Assembly: GCF_024498075.1 (NCBI RefSeq) | Contig: NZ_JANHOF010000029.1 | Location: 1-37,429 of the forward strand | DNA from: Paenibacillus mendelii | GTDB taxonomy: Bacteria; Bacillota; Bacilli; Paenibacillales; Paenibacillaceae | Direction: 5' to 3' | DNA: 37,429 bases | Shown here: in pieces, positions 1 through 7,848 of the stretch | How the letters are laid out: every line of letters starts with the position of its first letter | Numbering within the stretch: the first letter of the stretch is position 1 | Translations under genes and position numbers: made by a program | The notes under the pieces: model-generated | The model's database searches: none | Seen by the model: the letters and a program-made list of their open reading frames with translations, nothing else | What the model was told of the DNA's origin: nothing

Positions 1-56
1 CGAGGCGCTCCTTTTTTTACAAAGCTCATTTCTTAAGCTCTACAGGATTGTTTAGT

Positions 57-317
57 TCAATAAACGTACTTGGAACCAAGCCCCCAGAATGTATAATTAT
101 AGGTGTTTGGATACTGTATAAGATGCTTAGAACGATTAATCCAATCTTTTAGTTTTTCCGATTGAGCTGAAATTTCTACCTTATCTAACAACATCGATAA
201 CTTGACTATTTCATCAATTTCTCCTGACCTAACGATGTCTCCTATGAAAACGTAGAGACTGCTGAGAAAAAATGAAATGTGTCTGCAGTTTTCGTCCTCG
301 ATATTTTGTGAGCATGT
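57..317 (-). pseudogene. C-terminal fragment of an unknown protein
   Basis: Reading the minus strand from about 317 down to a TGA at 57-59 gives about 86 codons without a stop. The composition looks protein-like, rich in Lys, Asp and Ile, and the end reads YTFWGLGSKYVY. No plausible start or ribosome site lies at the upstream edge; instead the frame runs into the hairpin at 318-344. I read it as the tail of a gene that lost its 5' half. The family is not recognised. It could be a chance open frame, but the amino-acid pattern argues mildly against that. Confidence 0.4.
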
Positions 318-344
318 AAAAAGGATCCGCCGCGGCGGATCTTT
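318..344 (-). terminator. Rho-independent terminator after the 78-residue gene
   Basis: An 18-bp perfect palindrome at 324-341 (GATCCGCCG and its complement) is followed on the minus strand by a T run (forward AAAAA at 318-322). It closes the transcript of the small genes that read leftwards from about 1520. Confidence 0.7.
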
Positions 345-354
345 CTGCTGTTTT

Positions 355-384
355 ATTGAGCTATCGTGTCCCGTTAGTTGAATG
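355..384 (-). repeat. Palindromic intergenic box, copy 1
   Basis: ATTGAGCTA, then the conserved loop TCGTGTCCCGT, then TAGTTGAAT: an imperfect inverted repeat around a conserved GTGTCCCGTTAG core. It begins about 10 nt after the stop of the gene at 395-631. Related copies lie at 732-759, 1035-1063, 1594-1612, 15852-15927, 20492-20511, 23193-23213, 36087-36115 and 36458-36486. Confidence 0.75.
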
Positions 385-394
385 ATTTTCTGAA

Positions 395-631
395 TTAATC
401 ACTGAAATTTTTAAACAGAGACTCCAACTCTTTAACATCGTAAAAGTTTCCATCGTTGATAAATTTTTCAACCTCTACTGTACAATCTTCCAAAAATTCT
501 ATCTCCCACCGTTGACCTGGAATAGCTACCTCAACCATGATAGCTTCATTTCGGACTTTGTTTAGTTTATAAAATATATTATTATCCTCTAATTTGTTCA
601 GAAAAGTAATTAACTCTTTTAGACCAGCCAC
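395..631 (-). CDS. Hypothetical protein, 78 aa
   Basis: A small acidic, soluble protein with no signal peptide or membrane segment. The N-terminus is helical and amphipathic (LKELITFLNKLEDNN). It is followed by alternating strands with the core VAIPGQRWEIEFLEDCTVEVEK and an acidic tail. The start is GTG at 629-631, preceded by GGGGTG at suitable spacing. The layout resembles small conserved Bacillales proteins of unknown role, possibly immunity-like, but I do not recognise a named family. It is the last gene of a minus-strand array (1107-1520, 790-1005, 395-631) whose members are separated by the palindromic box. It is followed by a box and a strong terminator. Confidence 0.7.
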   Translation of the reverse strand: MAGLKELITFLNKLEDNNIFYKLNKVRNEAIMVEVAIPGQRWEIEFLEDCTVEVEKFINDGNFYDVKELESLFKNFSD

Positions 632-690
632 ATCTTCACCCCACAGTAAGCATGTTACAAATTATATTATAAACCCTTGTGGCATTATCC

Positions 691-760
691 TGCCAGTTAG
701 CTTACTGCCGCGGCAAACTGCTCCTTGTTTCGTTCAACTATAGTGTCCCGTTAGCGTAGC
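691..760 (-). repeat. Palindromic intergenic box with hairpin, copy 2
   Basis: On the forward strand a TGCCGCGGCA hairpin at 706-715 with flanks is followed by CTCCTTGTTTC and the box GTTCAACTATAGTGTCCCGT ending at TTAGCG. It lies between the stop of the gene at 790 and the next gene at 631. The same two-part layout, hairpin plus box, recurs at 15852-15927 and 36053-36115. Confidence 0.75.
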
Positions 761-789
761 GATTGGTTAGAAAAATATCTGATCCATTA

Positions 790-1005
790 TCATTTTTCGA
801 AAAAGGTTCTGACAACACGTACTATTATGGTAATACCGCATGCTGCAAAAATAATAAAACCTAAATATCGGAATATACTTTCAACATGATCTAAAACACC
901 ACTCCAAAAAAAGAAACTCGGTATAGGCATTAGCAGTAGAACGGTACCGACAACAAAGCCATAGAAAAATATCCGAGTGTTGTCTTTGCTCATTAATAAA
1001 GCCAC
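790..1005 (-). CDS. Small two-helix membrane protein, 71 aa
   Basis: A hydrophobic protein with two predicted membrane helices. The first covers residues 12-35 (IFFYGFVVGTVLLLMPIPSF) and the second residues 46-66 (YLGFIIFAACGITIIVRVV), with a short loop and a basic C-terminus. The start ATG at 1003-1005 has AAAGGTGG upstream at good spacing. The family is not recognised. It is the middle gene of the box-separated array. The palindromic box sits directly before its ribosome site and another follows its stop, which suggests a cassette-like unit. Confidence 0.65.
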   Translation of the reverse strand: MALLMSKDNTRIFFYGFVVGTVLLLMPIPSFFFWSGVLDHVESIFRYLGFIIFAACGITIIVRVVRTFFEK

Positions 1006-1034
1006 CTTTCAAAACCTAGACTGCCGCTGCTGTT

Positions 1035-1063
1035 ATTGAGCTATCGTTTCTCTTTAGCTCAAT
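1035..1063 (-). repeat. Palindromic intergenic box, copy 3
   Basis: A perfect 9-bp inverted repeat, ATTGAGCTA at 1035-1043 and TAGCTCAAT at 1055-1063, around an 11-base loop TCGTTTCTCTT. The arms covary with the other copies while the position relative to the gene stop is kept, which points to selection on the fold rather than on the arm sequence. Confidence 0.75.
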
Positions 1064-1106
1064 GATTTGGTCGAACTTATTAAGAGATTTTGCTGGTCTA
1101 AGCCCA

Positions 1107-1520
1107 TTAATGAATCTTGACAACTTCATTTGAAAAATTCCTCACAATTATTTGATACTCAATTAAATATACATTACCGTCCATATTTCGCTCTAAATAA
1201 TCCAATAGTCCCGTTTTCGTACATATTGAACACCACCTCTTCTGTCCATCATTAAATATAATGGAGATCTCGATATGTTCTAATGAATTCGCACTTGAAT
1301 CCTTAACTACATCGTCAAACTTCCAGCTAACTATTACGGGGACACTAATCCCAGGACTTACGAAATAATACTTCTTAAACCACCTTGATCGGTTGTTATC
1401 ACCCTTGATTTTAAACTGTTCTTTTACTTCATCCTCAGCTATCACTTCATATTCCTTGCCACGAGTCAAAGCTTCTAAATAAGGACCAACGTCATTACAA
1501 ACTACAATTTTGCTAGACAT
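1107..1520 (-). CDS. Hypothetical protein, 137 aa
   Basis: A soluble protein with two recognisable parts. Residues 1-55 form a compact beta-rich module (YEVIAEDEVKEQFKIKGDNN, then SRWFKKYYF). Residues 60-137 form a longer beta-strand region with WKFDD and IIFNDGQKRWC. The WF-K-YF ending of the first half recalls short regulatory or binding modules in Firmicutes, but no function can be assigned. The start ATG is preceded by GAGGGTG 6-7 bases upstream. It is the first gene of the array; the palindromic box at 1035-1063 follows its stop by about 45 bases, then comes the ribosome site of the next gene. Confidence 0.7.
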   Translation of the reverse strand: MSSKIVVCNDVGPYLEALTRGKEYEVIAEDEVKEQFKIKGDNNRSRWFKKYYFVSPGISVPVIVSWKFDDVVKDSSANSLEHIEISIIFNDGQKRWCSICTKTGLLDYLERNMDGNVYLIEYQIIVRNFSNEVVKIH

Positions 1521-1593
1521 TTTTTACACCCTCATCATTCTAGACCATTTATTAGTGCTCGAAAATAAGTATACATCAGTTGTCCCATGCTGC

Positions 1594-1612
1594 GTTAAAC
1601 TGCCCGTTAGCA
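1594..1612 (-). repeat. Palindromic intergenic box, copy 4 (short form)
   Basis: GTTAAACTGCCCGTTAGC, the short variant that also forms the left part of the copy at 15852. It lies upstream of the gene at 1107-1520, between it and the repeat-rich patch at 1701-1832. Confidence 0.6.
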
Positions 1613-1700
1613 TTCGTGAGAAAACTAAATCGTACTGAGGGAGTTTAATAAAAGGTCGTCTAATCATCTTTATTTGCCGATGTCGATGACTTCATATCGG

Positions 1701-1832
1701 TAATGTAACAATGTTCTTGTCATCAGTCGGGAATGTTATCAAGTTCTTGTCATTGTGTTTTGACAAGAACTTGATAACATAAATATAAAAAGCCGCATAA
1801 TCAGCGGCTTCTAATGTTACAATGTTTTTGTC
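1701..1832. repeat. Cluster of inverted and direct 20-bp repeats, possible transposon end
   Basis: A perfect 19-bp inverted repeat lies at 1733-1751 and 1762-1780 (ATGTTATCAAGTTCTTGTC and its complement) around a 10-base loop. Related direct copies lie at 1701-1723 (AATGTAACAATGTTCTTGTC) and 1812-1832 (AATGTTACAATGTTTTTGTC). Multiple short copies near one end are typical of transposase-binding sites in some insertion-sequence families, IS21-like ends for example. No transposase gene remains beside them. Confidence 0.5.
1786..1811 (-). terminator. Terminator-like hairpin
   Basis: Stem AGCCGC at 1791-1796 with GCGGCT at 1804-1809, followed on the minus strand by TTTTTAT. It lies downstream of the chimeric gene that stops at 1897 and could end its transcript. 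Confidence 0.55.
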
Positions 1833-1896
1833 ACCCGACATTTTACAATGTCGTGGATGACAAGAACACGTCCTTAAGCGTTTCTCTTGCGTCTCC

Positions 1897-2283
1897 TTAT
1901 GCCGCGGCAAACTGCAAATCAACACGGTGTAACTTTAATGTCTCAAACGCATATTGCAATACGAGTTGTGTCATCTCTGTTCCAAGACCGCTACCCCATA
2001 AAGACGGGTCAAATATCCCCGTAGCATACCTTGCTCTGTGGTCAGTTTCATCCACCGTGAGACGAGCGAGACCAATGCAGCGCCCCTCAAATTCTACGGA
2101 CCAACATAATTTACGCGAAATCATGTCTTGATAAAAAGCTTCTACGTCCTCCATAGTGAAGACTAAGCCCACTATACTAATCACAAGTACAATCCATGCC
2201 CAAGAAGAAGCATTTCCGCTCCCAAGCCCTAACAAAGTGCCTAGTAGTATTACTGAAAAAGCTACAATTACGATCTTTCCCAT
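1897..2283 (-). pseudogene. Chimera: membrane peptide fused to a truncated GNAT acetyltransferase
   Basis: The first 44 residues are one or two membrane helices (IVIVAFSVILLGTLLGLG, then WAWIVLVISIVGLVFTM) behind a good ribosome site, CAGGAGGAGACAG before ATG. From about residue 46 the sequence is a GNAT core: it has WSVEFEGRCIGLARL, then the acetyl-CoA region GIFDPSLWGSGLGTEMTQLV and the ending LKLHRVDLQ. A GNAT would continue for about 40 residues with the final strand and helix. Here it stops in FAAA, inside a TGCCGCGGCA repeat at 1893-1915. Both partners therefore look truncated, and catalytic acetyltransferase activity is unlikely. Whether the fusion protein is made is unknown. Confidence 0.65.
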
Positions 2284-2339
2284 CTGTCTCCTCCTGAGCC
2301 TCTTGACCTATTGTTTTACTATAACAAACATATCCTAAT

Positions 2340-3018
2340 TTCCACCACTAAACAACACTTAGCACAAAGACGGCTCTCTCGATGGTGTTTCTATTTGATT
2401 AACATCGTGGTTCTCATATATATGAACGATGATGTAATTGACGAGATTCATAATATAGCATTAAAGAACGTGAACGATTTGTACACATGATGCTGACCAC
2501 TCTCAGGCTTCATGTTAGTTGGTGGACCAAGGCACATGATACAGCGATATCAAACCCTAAATTGACTCTTGCTGTAAATAATGATTCACGAAATTGCATG
2601 GTGACAAGTGCTGAAGGTTCAACCCATCCAATGCTATAAATAAAGCGGAAAACAAAGCTCTTATTAAGGAATAATCTATTAAACACCTTCAATTTATGAT
2701 ATACTTTGAGAAAGCCCTTTTTTAACTGTGGTGGTTTTGGAAGGGTCCGTTGAAACTGTCCTGCATTGGACAGTTTCTATTTGTTTACCGGCATATAGGG
2801 GTCCCGCCAACATTTTAACGAAAATATACGCTAAGCCCTCGGACGTGATCGACTTGGCGTTTTTTCTTACACTCTAAGCTGGTCCGAGTCGTACTACCCG
2901 GAGCATCGCTGTTTAATCTCCTTAACTTAATGAACGAAAAATATTTGTAGATCCCGCCGTCGGATGGCAAGAATTATTATCCGTGTATAACCAATGAGTC
3001 ACTCAAAATTCCTCCATT
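2340..3018. other. Gene-poor stretch, no supported gene
   Basis: About 0.7 kb of AT-rich sequence with no open frame carrying a ribosome site. A 60-codon minus-strand frame at 2510-2692 begins with TTG, has no ribosome site and shows no family features, so it is not called. Nothing structured was seen apart from the terminator that follows. Confidence 0.5.
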
Positions 3019-3050
3019 AAAATAACACCAGGAAACCCCGGTGTTATTTT
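3019..3050 (-). terminator. Probable terminator downstream of the MFS gene
   Basis: AAAATAACACC at 3019-3029 pairs with GGTGTTATTTT at 3040-3050 around a 10-base loop. The A and T flanks make it usable in both directions. It lies about 160 bases after the MFS stop. Confidence 0.7.
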
Positions 3051-3207
3051 ATCTTAATGTTTCAAAAGGATGCGACCTCTTTCAAGATTGGCAATACAAT
3101 ATGTCAAATCTAAGGTTGAACATATCACCCCAATGAACCAATTAGCTCATCGGTCCCTGGATCTTAGTCACGCAAACAATTACAATGCCTTACTGCTACT
3201 CATGCCT

Positions 3208-4410
3208 CTATTCTGCAATGAAACGTTTGCTAAATAAAGCATAAAGTGCACAGGCAACCACCATGATCCCAGCAAATATGAGTATACTCTCCACCCGCAC
3301 AATATCCCCCAACGGACCAAACAAGACCATCCCTAACGGCAAGGCGCAGGAGTTTGAAACTTGTACAAGACTAAATATTCTGCCATGCATGGAAGACTCA
3401 ACTTTTTCCTGCAATAATACTGTAATTGGCGCGTTGAAACAGGGCATTGTAATTCCAATTAAAAAGTTAAACAATAAATACATTACAAACACCGGAGCGA
3501 CACCCAGCCCTACCATCAGCAAGCCATAGAAAGCGCACGCTAATATAGTGGTATGCATGCGGTTTCGGAAACCTCCCCAAGTTGCAATCACAATGCCTCC
3601 GGCTATTGCTCCAGCGCTAAAGGTCATCTCACTTGCTGTCAGCCTCCACACTTCCCCACCGAAGGAACGGCTCACCATGAGGGGCGTTAAAAAGGCAGCA
3701 GGACTTATCAAAATCATTACGATAAACAGAAAAAGGAGCAATCGTTTTAATAAGGTGTGATTTTTCAAATATACAAACCCTTGTTTAATGTCTAGCAAAT
3801 TAGATTTGTGCCGACTAGTCATATTTGCATGAGAGGGTACGGCAATGGTCAGCATGATACTAATCCCGATGACTGCGGTAATAACATCAATAAAAAACGT
3901 CGCTTCCATTGTCGTTATGGAGAGAATCGCCCCGCTTGCCGCCGGTGAAAGAAACATCATCAAGGACGATATACTGCTGTTTACTCCATTTACTTTCATA
4001 AGCTTATCTTTTGGGACAATCTGGGGAATAACAGCATTATAAGCCGGGATTTGTATTCCGGTTCCTGCCGATCGAATAAGCAATAGAATAAAGAGCAGCC
4101 AGATAGATTGATAACCCGTTAAAAACAATACCGCCATGATAAGCGTCGCGGATGCAATCATCCCATCAGCCAGCATAATCATTTTTTTGCGATTGTAACG
4201 GTCGATCCATACGCCGGCAAACAGGGATATGACAATCTGCGGCAGAAAACCGCAGACAGTGGAAATCGTCATCATAACTCCTGATGTTGTCGTAAGGGTA
4301 ATATGCCAAATAATCGCATATTGAACCAATGATGAACCGAATAATGATATTGTTTGTGCAGTCAGGAACAGGATAATTTTCCTTTTCCACTCGTTGTCGT
4401 TGTTACACAT
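3208..4410 (-). CDS. MFS transporter, drug-efflux type
   Basis: A 400-residue membrane protein of the major facilitator superfamily with about twelve hydrophobic segments. The motif between helices 2 and 3 is visible as WIDRYNRKKMIML near residues 68-80. The N-terminus TAQTISLFGSSLVQYAIIWH and the GIxxPxxNxP segments in the second half match the MFS_3 group (macrolide-efflux and enterobactin-exporter-like). It probably exports a small molecule by proton antiport; the substrate cannot be read. The ribosome site GAGGAG lies within the 3' end of the upstream acetyltransferase remnant, about 13 bases from the ATG. Length is normal for the family and the gene looks intact. Confidence 0.88.
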   Translation of the reverse strand: MCNNDNEWKRKIILFLTAQTISLFGSSLVQYAIIWHITLTTTSGVMMTISTVCGFLPQIVISLFAGVWIDRYNRKKMIMLADGMIASATLIMAVLFLTGYQSIWLLFILLLIRSAGTGIQIPAYNAVIPQIVPKDKLMKVNGVNSSISSLMMFLSPAASGAILSITTMEATFFIDVITAVIGISIMLTIAVPSHANMTSRHKSNLLDIKQGFVYLKNHTLLKRLLLFLFIVMILISPAAFLTPLMVSRSFGGEVWRLTASEMTFSAGAIAGGIVIATWGGFRNRMHTTILACAFYGLLMVGLGVAPVFVMYLLFNFLIGITMPCFNAPITVLLQEKVESSMHGRIFSLVQVSNSCALPLGMVLFGPLGDIVRVESILIFAGIMVVACALYALFSKRFIAE

Positions 4411-4418
4411 AAATCTAT

Positions 4419-4796
4419 TTACACTCCTCGTTTTTTACGTAAATCATTAAAAGCGTGATTTATGAAGGCGTTACAGGCCTTAGTCATAATACCGTTACCT
4501 TCAAATTTGGCCCCTAACCAATAACCTATTTCAGTTCTTTTAGAATCCCAATCAATCCATAAATAACCTATTGATCCTACGATTTTCCCTTTATGCCAGA
4601 TACCAGACCAGTATCCATTATCATTTGCAAATCTACTTAAAGACCGATGAATAAAGGCCTTTGTATCATCAACTGTATTTGTTTTATCAGGAAACTCAAG
4701 CCAATTTCTTAAAGAATCACGACTACCATCGATTAAATTTGTTTTAACCTTAAATTTTTTGTTTCTCATCAAGATTTTCGCTAAGAGCAGACGCAC
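4419..4796 (-). pseudogene. GNAT acetyltransferase remnant (RimL-like)
   Basis: The middle of a ribosomal-protein-serine-acetyltransferase-like GNAT is clear: SRDSLRNWLEFPDKTNTVDD, then GIWHKGKIVGSIGYL, then RTEIGYWLGAKFEGNGIMTK. The N-terminal strand with the usual LRLL motif is replaced by an unrelated lead-in (MRLLLAKILMRNKKFKVK). The C-terminus breaks off as NDLRKKRGV, where about 50 residues including the conserved NxxSxxxxEKLGF region should follow. Both ends are lost, so it is called a pseudogene. Its 3' end supplies the ribosome site of the MFS gene, so the junction is old enough to have been accommodated. Confidence 0.7.
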
Positions 4797-4820
4797 TGCA
4801 GCAAGTAGGCGTTTGTCCTA

Positions 4821-5510
4821 TCATTTAACCGACTGCAGAGCGTTCTCGACTTGGGCGATATGCTTCACCATCGTCGAGACCGCCGTCTTCGGATCTCCGT
4901 CGCGGATCGCTTCGAACATCCTCTTGTGCTCCTCGAACAGCTTGCCGGCCGCACCCTTCCCGCTATAGAGCCAAAGTCTGCGGCTATCCTTAGCGGTGCG
5001 GTACATCGCCGCGGAAATGTGCGTCATGATCGTTTCCAGAATCGCGTTGCCGGATGCCTTAGCGACAGCGAGGTGAAAGTTCGTATCGTAGATCTGGCTG
5101 ATCTCCTCGTTGCCAACGGCGCCCCGCATTTGTCCGATGATTTTGCCGAGCTCTTCGATGTCTTCGGCGGTGCGGTGTTTGGCGGCAAGCTCCGCCGCAC
5201 CGACCTCAAGGATCTTGCGCACCTGAAGCAGCTGCGACAGCTCGGCGTTCGACGTTTCCAGCGATTCCAGCACCGCCTTCGGCTCTAGCCTGGGCCTCTT
5301 GACGTAGGTGCCGCCGCCTTGCCTCGATTCGACGAGACCGAGCGCCTTCAGATGGCTGAGCGCCTCGCGCACCGTCGACCGTCCGACGCGGTACTGCGCC
5401 GCCAATTGATCGATCGTATCGAGCTTCTCGTCCGGCTTGATCAGTCCCGCTTCGATGATGCGACGGAGCTCGTCCGCAATGATTTCGTAATTTTTCTTTT
5501 GTAAGTTCAT
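4821..5510 (-). CDS. GntR/FadR-family transcriptional regulator (GlcC/LldR-like)
   Basis: A 229-residue regulator. Residues 5-72 form a winged helix-turn-helix, with DQLAAQYRVGRSTVREALSHLKALG as the recognition region and a wing ending GGGTYVKRP. Residues 95-225 form an all-helical FCD effector domain, with ExxAAELAA, DTNFHLAVAKASGN and HKRMFEAIRDGD. His residues in the last two are usual metal or ligand contacts. The start ATG at 5508-5510 has GGAGAG upstream. Family members control glycolate or lactate oxidation. A broken glcD lies divergently at 5607-5777, which supports that role and makes this an orphan regulator. The GC-rich codon use differs from the AT-rich genes to its left. Confidence 0.85.
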   Translation of the reverse strand: MNLQKKNYEIIADELRRIIEAGLIKPDEKLDTIDQLAAQYRVGRSTVREALSHLKALGLVESRQGGGTYVKRPRLEPKAVLESLETSNAELSQLLQVRKILEVGAAELAAKHRTAEDIEELGKIIGQMRGAVGNEEISQIYDTNFHLAVAKASGNAILETIMTHISAAMYRTAKDSRRLWLYSGKGAAGKLFEEHKRMFEAIRDGDPKTAVSTMVKHIAQVENALQSVK

Positions 5511-5606
5511 GGCCAATCTCTCCGTCCCGCAGCTTGTATCGATAATTCTACTCTCTGACAGCCATTGTCGGTGACGCTCATTAGCTAAATACGCCGAATG
5601 AATTGA

Positions 5607-5777
5607 ATGCGTACGTACGATGCGAATCCGATTTTCCAATCGATGCCGGACGCGATGCTGCTGCCGGGGACGACCCAAGAGGAGGCGGACATACTACGCG
5701 GCTCGGGTACGAATTTGGCGGGCGGCACCATACTAGTGCGCGGTGGCATTGTGCTGAACATGAACAAGCTTATTTAG
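5607..5777 (+). pseudogene. glcD: glcD remnant (FAD-linked glycolate/lactate oxidase, N-terminal piece)
   Basis: The plus-strand frame reads NPIFQSMPDAMLLPGTTQEE, then ADILRGSGTNLAGGTILVRG, then GIVLNMNK before a stop at 5775-5777. This is the start of the FAD-binding domain of GlcD-type oxidases. The intact family has about 20 residues between the ILR and RGSGTNLAGG motifs, and these are missing here, so there is an internal deletion. The rest of the gene is lost at 5769, exactly where the second vanX piece begins. It is divergent from the FadR-family regulator, the usual arrangement for this pair. Confidence 0.75.
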
Positions 5778-5794
5778 AAAATCAGGAGTTTTCG

Positions 5795-6182
5795 CTATAA
5801 AACAGGGAAATCAAAATAGCTATTGGGGTATGGTTCGTTTCTTAGTACATAGTGCCACCATTCGAAGCTATATGCTTCAATCCCACTGATTTCCATGATG
5901 GGACGCAAAAGTCTGCGATTTTGCGCTTCGCTTGCAATCCCATTTGCCGCATGGTGTGAACGCTCATCCATAAAATCGAAGCTGCTTCCCATGGAAACAG
6001 GCGCACCCGTATCTAAGTGGTAAGCGTAAGATCAATAGCACTTCCGCGACTATGACTTGATTGTGACGCAATATATCCCTTTGCAAACATCTCGGTTCTC
6101 TCGATATTCAGATAGTATCTTTCTTTTGTAAGGTTGTCTTCCGGTTGTTCGGACCAATGCAGGAAGCAATCTACCGCACGTG
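5795..6182 (-). pseudogene. vanX: Second, broken and diverged copy of vanX
   Basis: The block 5769-6182 matches 7822-8236, the 3' two-thirds of vanX plus 27 bases beyond its stop, with about 30 differences by eye. A one-base loss near 6020 (AAGTGGTAAGCG against AAGTGGTAAAGCG) shifts the frame between the upstream half (SSHSRGSAIDLTL) and the downstream half (GSSFDFMDERSHHA). The 5' end stops abruptly after RAVDCFLHW. The zinc ligands are split by the frameshift, so no active enzyme is expected. Some residues, such as HHAANGI, look closer to remembered enterococcal VanX than the intact copy does. This suggests an allele from another van cluster rather than a recent tandem duplication. Confidence 0.85.
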
Positions 6183-6344
6183 TCCAGTAACAGTTAAATA
6201 TGAACTCGTATAACATTGTTCTTCGAACTACATTAGGCGGTTCAAATGGTTTCCTATTGCTTAGTTGTCACGATCTATACTTCACGAAATAATCATCATA
6301 AACCCTGCGGCTTCACCGGATGTCTGTCACGGTTATGGTGTAAT

Positions 6345-7412
6345 TTATGTACGATGACGATGGTCGATCAGCCGCAAGATGGCGTCGGTTCCGTTGAGAC
6401 GAGTTGCGGACGCCATTCTTTGCCTCAGTTCCTCGCCACTCTTCATTGTCTCCAGCACTTCGCGCAAAAGCGACTCGGGCGTCAAATCTTCCTCGAACAA
6501 AACCCGCGCAAACCCTTGCTTGCGGAACGACTCCGCATTCAATAGCTGGTCGCCCCGGCTCGTCTGGAGCGTCAGAGGAATGAGCAGCATCGGTTTGCAA
6601 AGCGCCAGCAGCTCGAAGATCGACGTAGAGCCGGCGCGGGAAACGACCGCATCGCTGGCAGCGAACAAGTCGGGAAGCTGCTCATACACAAACTCGAACT
6701 GCTTGTAGCCGCGACGTCCTTCATGCTCCGCGCTGACGTTCCCTTTTCCGCAAATATGAATAATCTGGAACTTCCCTAGCAGCATGTCGAGCGATGCCCG
6801 CACTGCTTCGTTGATCTTCTGCGCGCCAAGACTGCCTCCGACAACGAGCAGGACCGGCTTCTGCTTATGGAAATCGCACAGCGATAACCCGTTCAATGCT
6901 TTCCCCCGCACGATTTGCTCGCGGATCGGCAAGCCGGTGCAAACCGCCTTATTCCTTCTTACGTGCCGCATCGTTTCCGGAAACGTCACGCACACGCGCG
7001 TTGCTAGCGGCATCGCAATTTTGTTGGCCAATCCGGGAGTATAATCGGACTCATGAATGATGACGGGGATGCGATTCAGCCAACTGCCGATAATGACAGG
7101 AACGGAGACGAAGCCGCCCTTAGAGAACACGATGTCGGGCTTCAGACGCCGCAGCAGCCGATACGATTGGCCGACGCCTTTCAGGACGTTCAGCGGGTCC
7201 TTGAAGTTTTTGACGTCAAAGTAACGGCGAAGCTTGCCAGAAGCGATCGGATGAAACGGTACTCCCGCATGTTCCACGATTTCTTTCTCAATGCCGTCTT
7301 TGGAGCCTATATAGGCGGTATCCCAGCCCGCAGCTTTGAGCCTGGCCATGAGCGCCAGATTCGGCGTCACATGGCCAGCCGAGCCTCCGCCGGTAAAGAC
7401 GATTTTTTTCAT
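6345..7412 (-). CDS. murG: MurG-type N-acetylglucosaminyltransferase
   Basis: The 355-residue protein is a full-length family GT28 enzyme. It adds GlcNAc from UDP-GlcNAc to lipid I to make lipid II at the inner face of the membrane. Visible features are the N-terminal loop GGGSAGHVTPNLAL, the second glycine-rich loop KGGFVSVPV, the HESDYTPGLANKIA segment, the C-terminal VVGGSLGAQKINE, and the UDP-sugar site SRAGSTSIFELLALCKPMLLIPL with HxxQ replaced by TSRGDQL. The start ATG has AGGTG 7 bases upstream. It is 436 bases downstream of vanX in the same direction, with GC-rich codon use. A cell needs a murG in its dcw cluster, so this is probably an extra copy that may serve the modified precursors, though that is inference. 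Confidence 0.9.
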   Translation of the reverse strand: MKKIVFTGGGSAGHVTPNLALMARLKAAGWDTAYIGSKDGIEKEIVEHAGVPFHPIASGKLRRYFDVKNFKDPLNVLKGVGQSYRLLRRLKPDIVFSKGGFVSVPVIIGSWLNRIPVIIHESDYTPGLANKIAMPLATRVCVTFPETMRHVRRNKAVCTGLPIREQIVRGKALNGLSLCDFHKQKPVLLVVGGSLGAQKINEAVRASLDMLLGKFQIIHICGKGNVSAEHEGRRGYKQFEFVYEQLPDLFAASDAVVSRAGSTSIFELLALCKPMLLIPLTLQTSRGDQLLNAESFRKQGFARVLFEEDLTPESLLREVLETMKSGEELRQRMASATRLNGTDAILRLIDHRHRT

Positions 7413-7848
7413 AAAAAGTTCACCTCGAATATCGGGAAATGTTGAGCAATATGCCGACCGAGGCCCGGCGTCATCGAACGGGCCGGGAATTATGGGACTC
7501 CGTAATGATCCCGTAATTTCTCTTATGCAAATTCATGATAAGAGTCTTCGTCCCGTTGCGAATAAATCGATAATTCTACCCTCGCCGCTAAACCAAGTAC
7601 GAGGCTTACAACAAACGCCTCTGCCCAATATGACATTGGTGTTCCAAAATATTGATGAGTTTTCCGCTGCCAAACACTCCCTCTACCATAGCAAGAGAAG
7701 TGAAGTTGAAGTCAATGAACGGCCATAACAAAGCTCTGACGTTGCCGAGATCATCGCCCATAGTGCGTGTGATTACACCAACCAGATAGCATTATATAGA
7801 TTGCCCGTGCAACAGTTAATATCTTATTTAGAAAATCAGGAGTTTTCG
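7413..7848 (-). other. vanX-murG intergenic region
   Basis: No gene is supported. A GC-rich inverted repeat (GGCCCG and CGGGCC) lies near 7464-7488. A 38-bp patch at 7543-7580 resembles the region upstream of the GntR regulator (5518-5555), sharing ATCGATAATTCTAC. No clear terminator after vanX was found, so read-through into murG is possible. Confidence 0.45.

Noticed and set aside
2510..2692. A 60-codon minus-strand frame
   Set aside because: TTG start without a ribosome site, no family features and no neighbours reading the same way.
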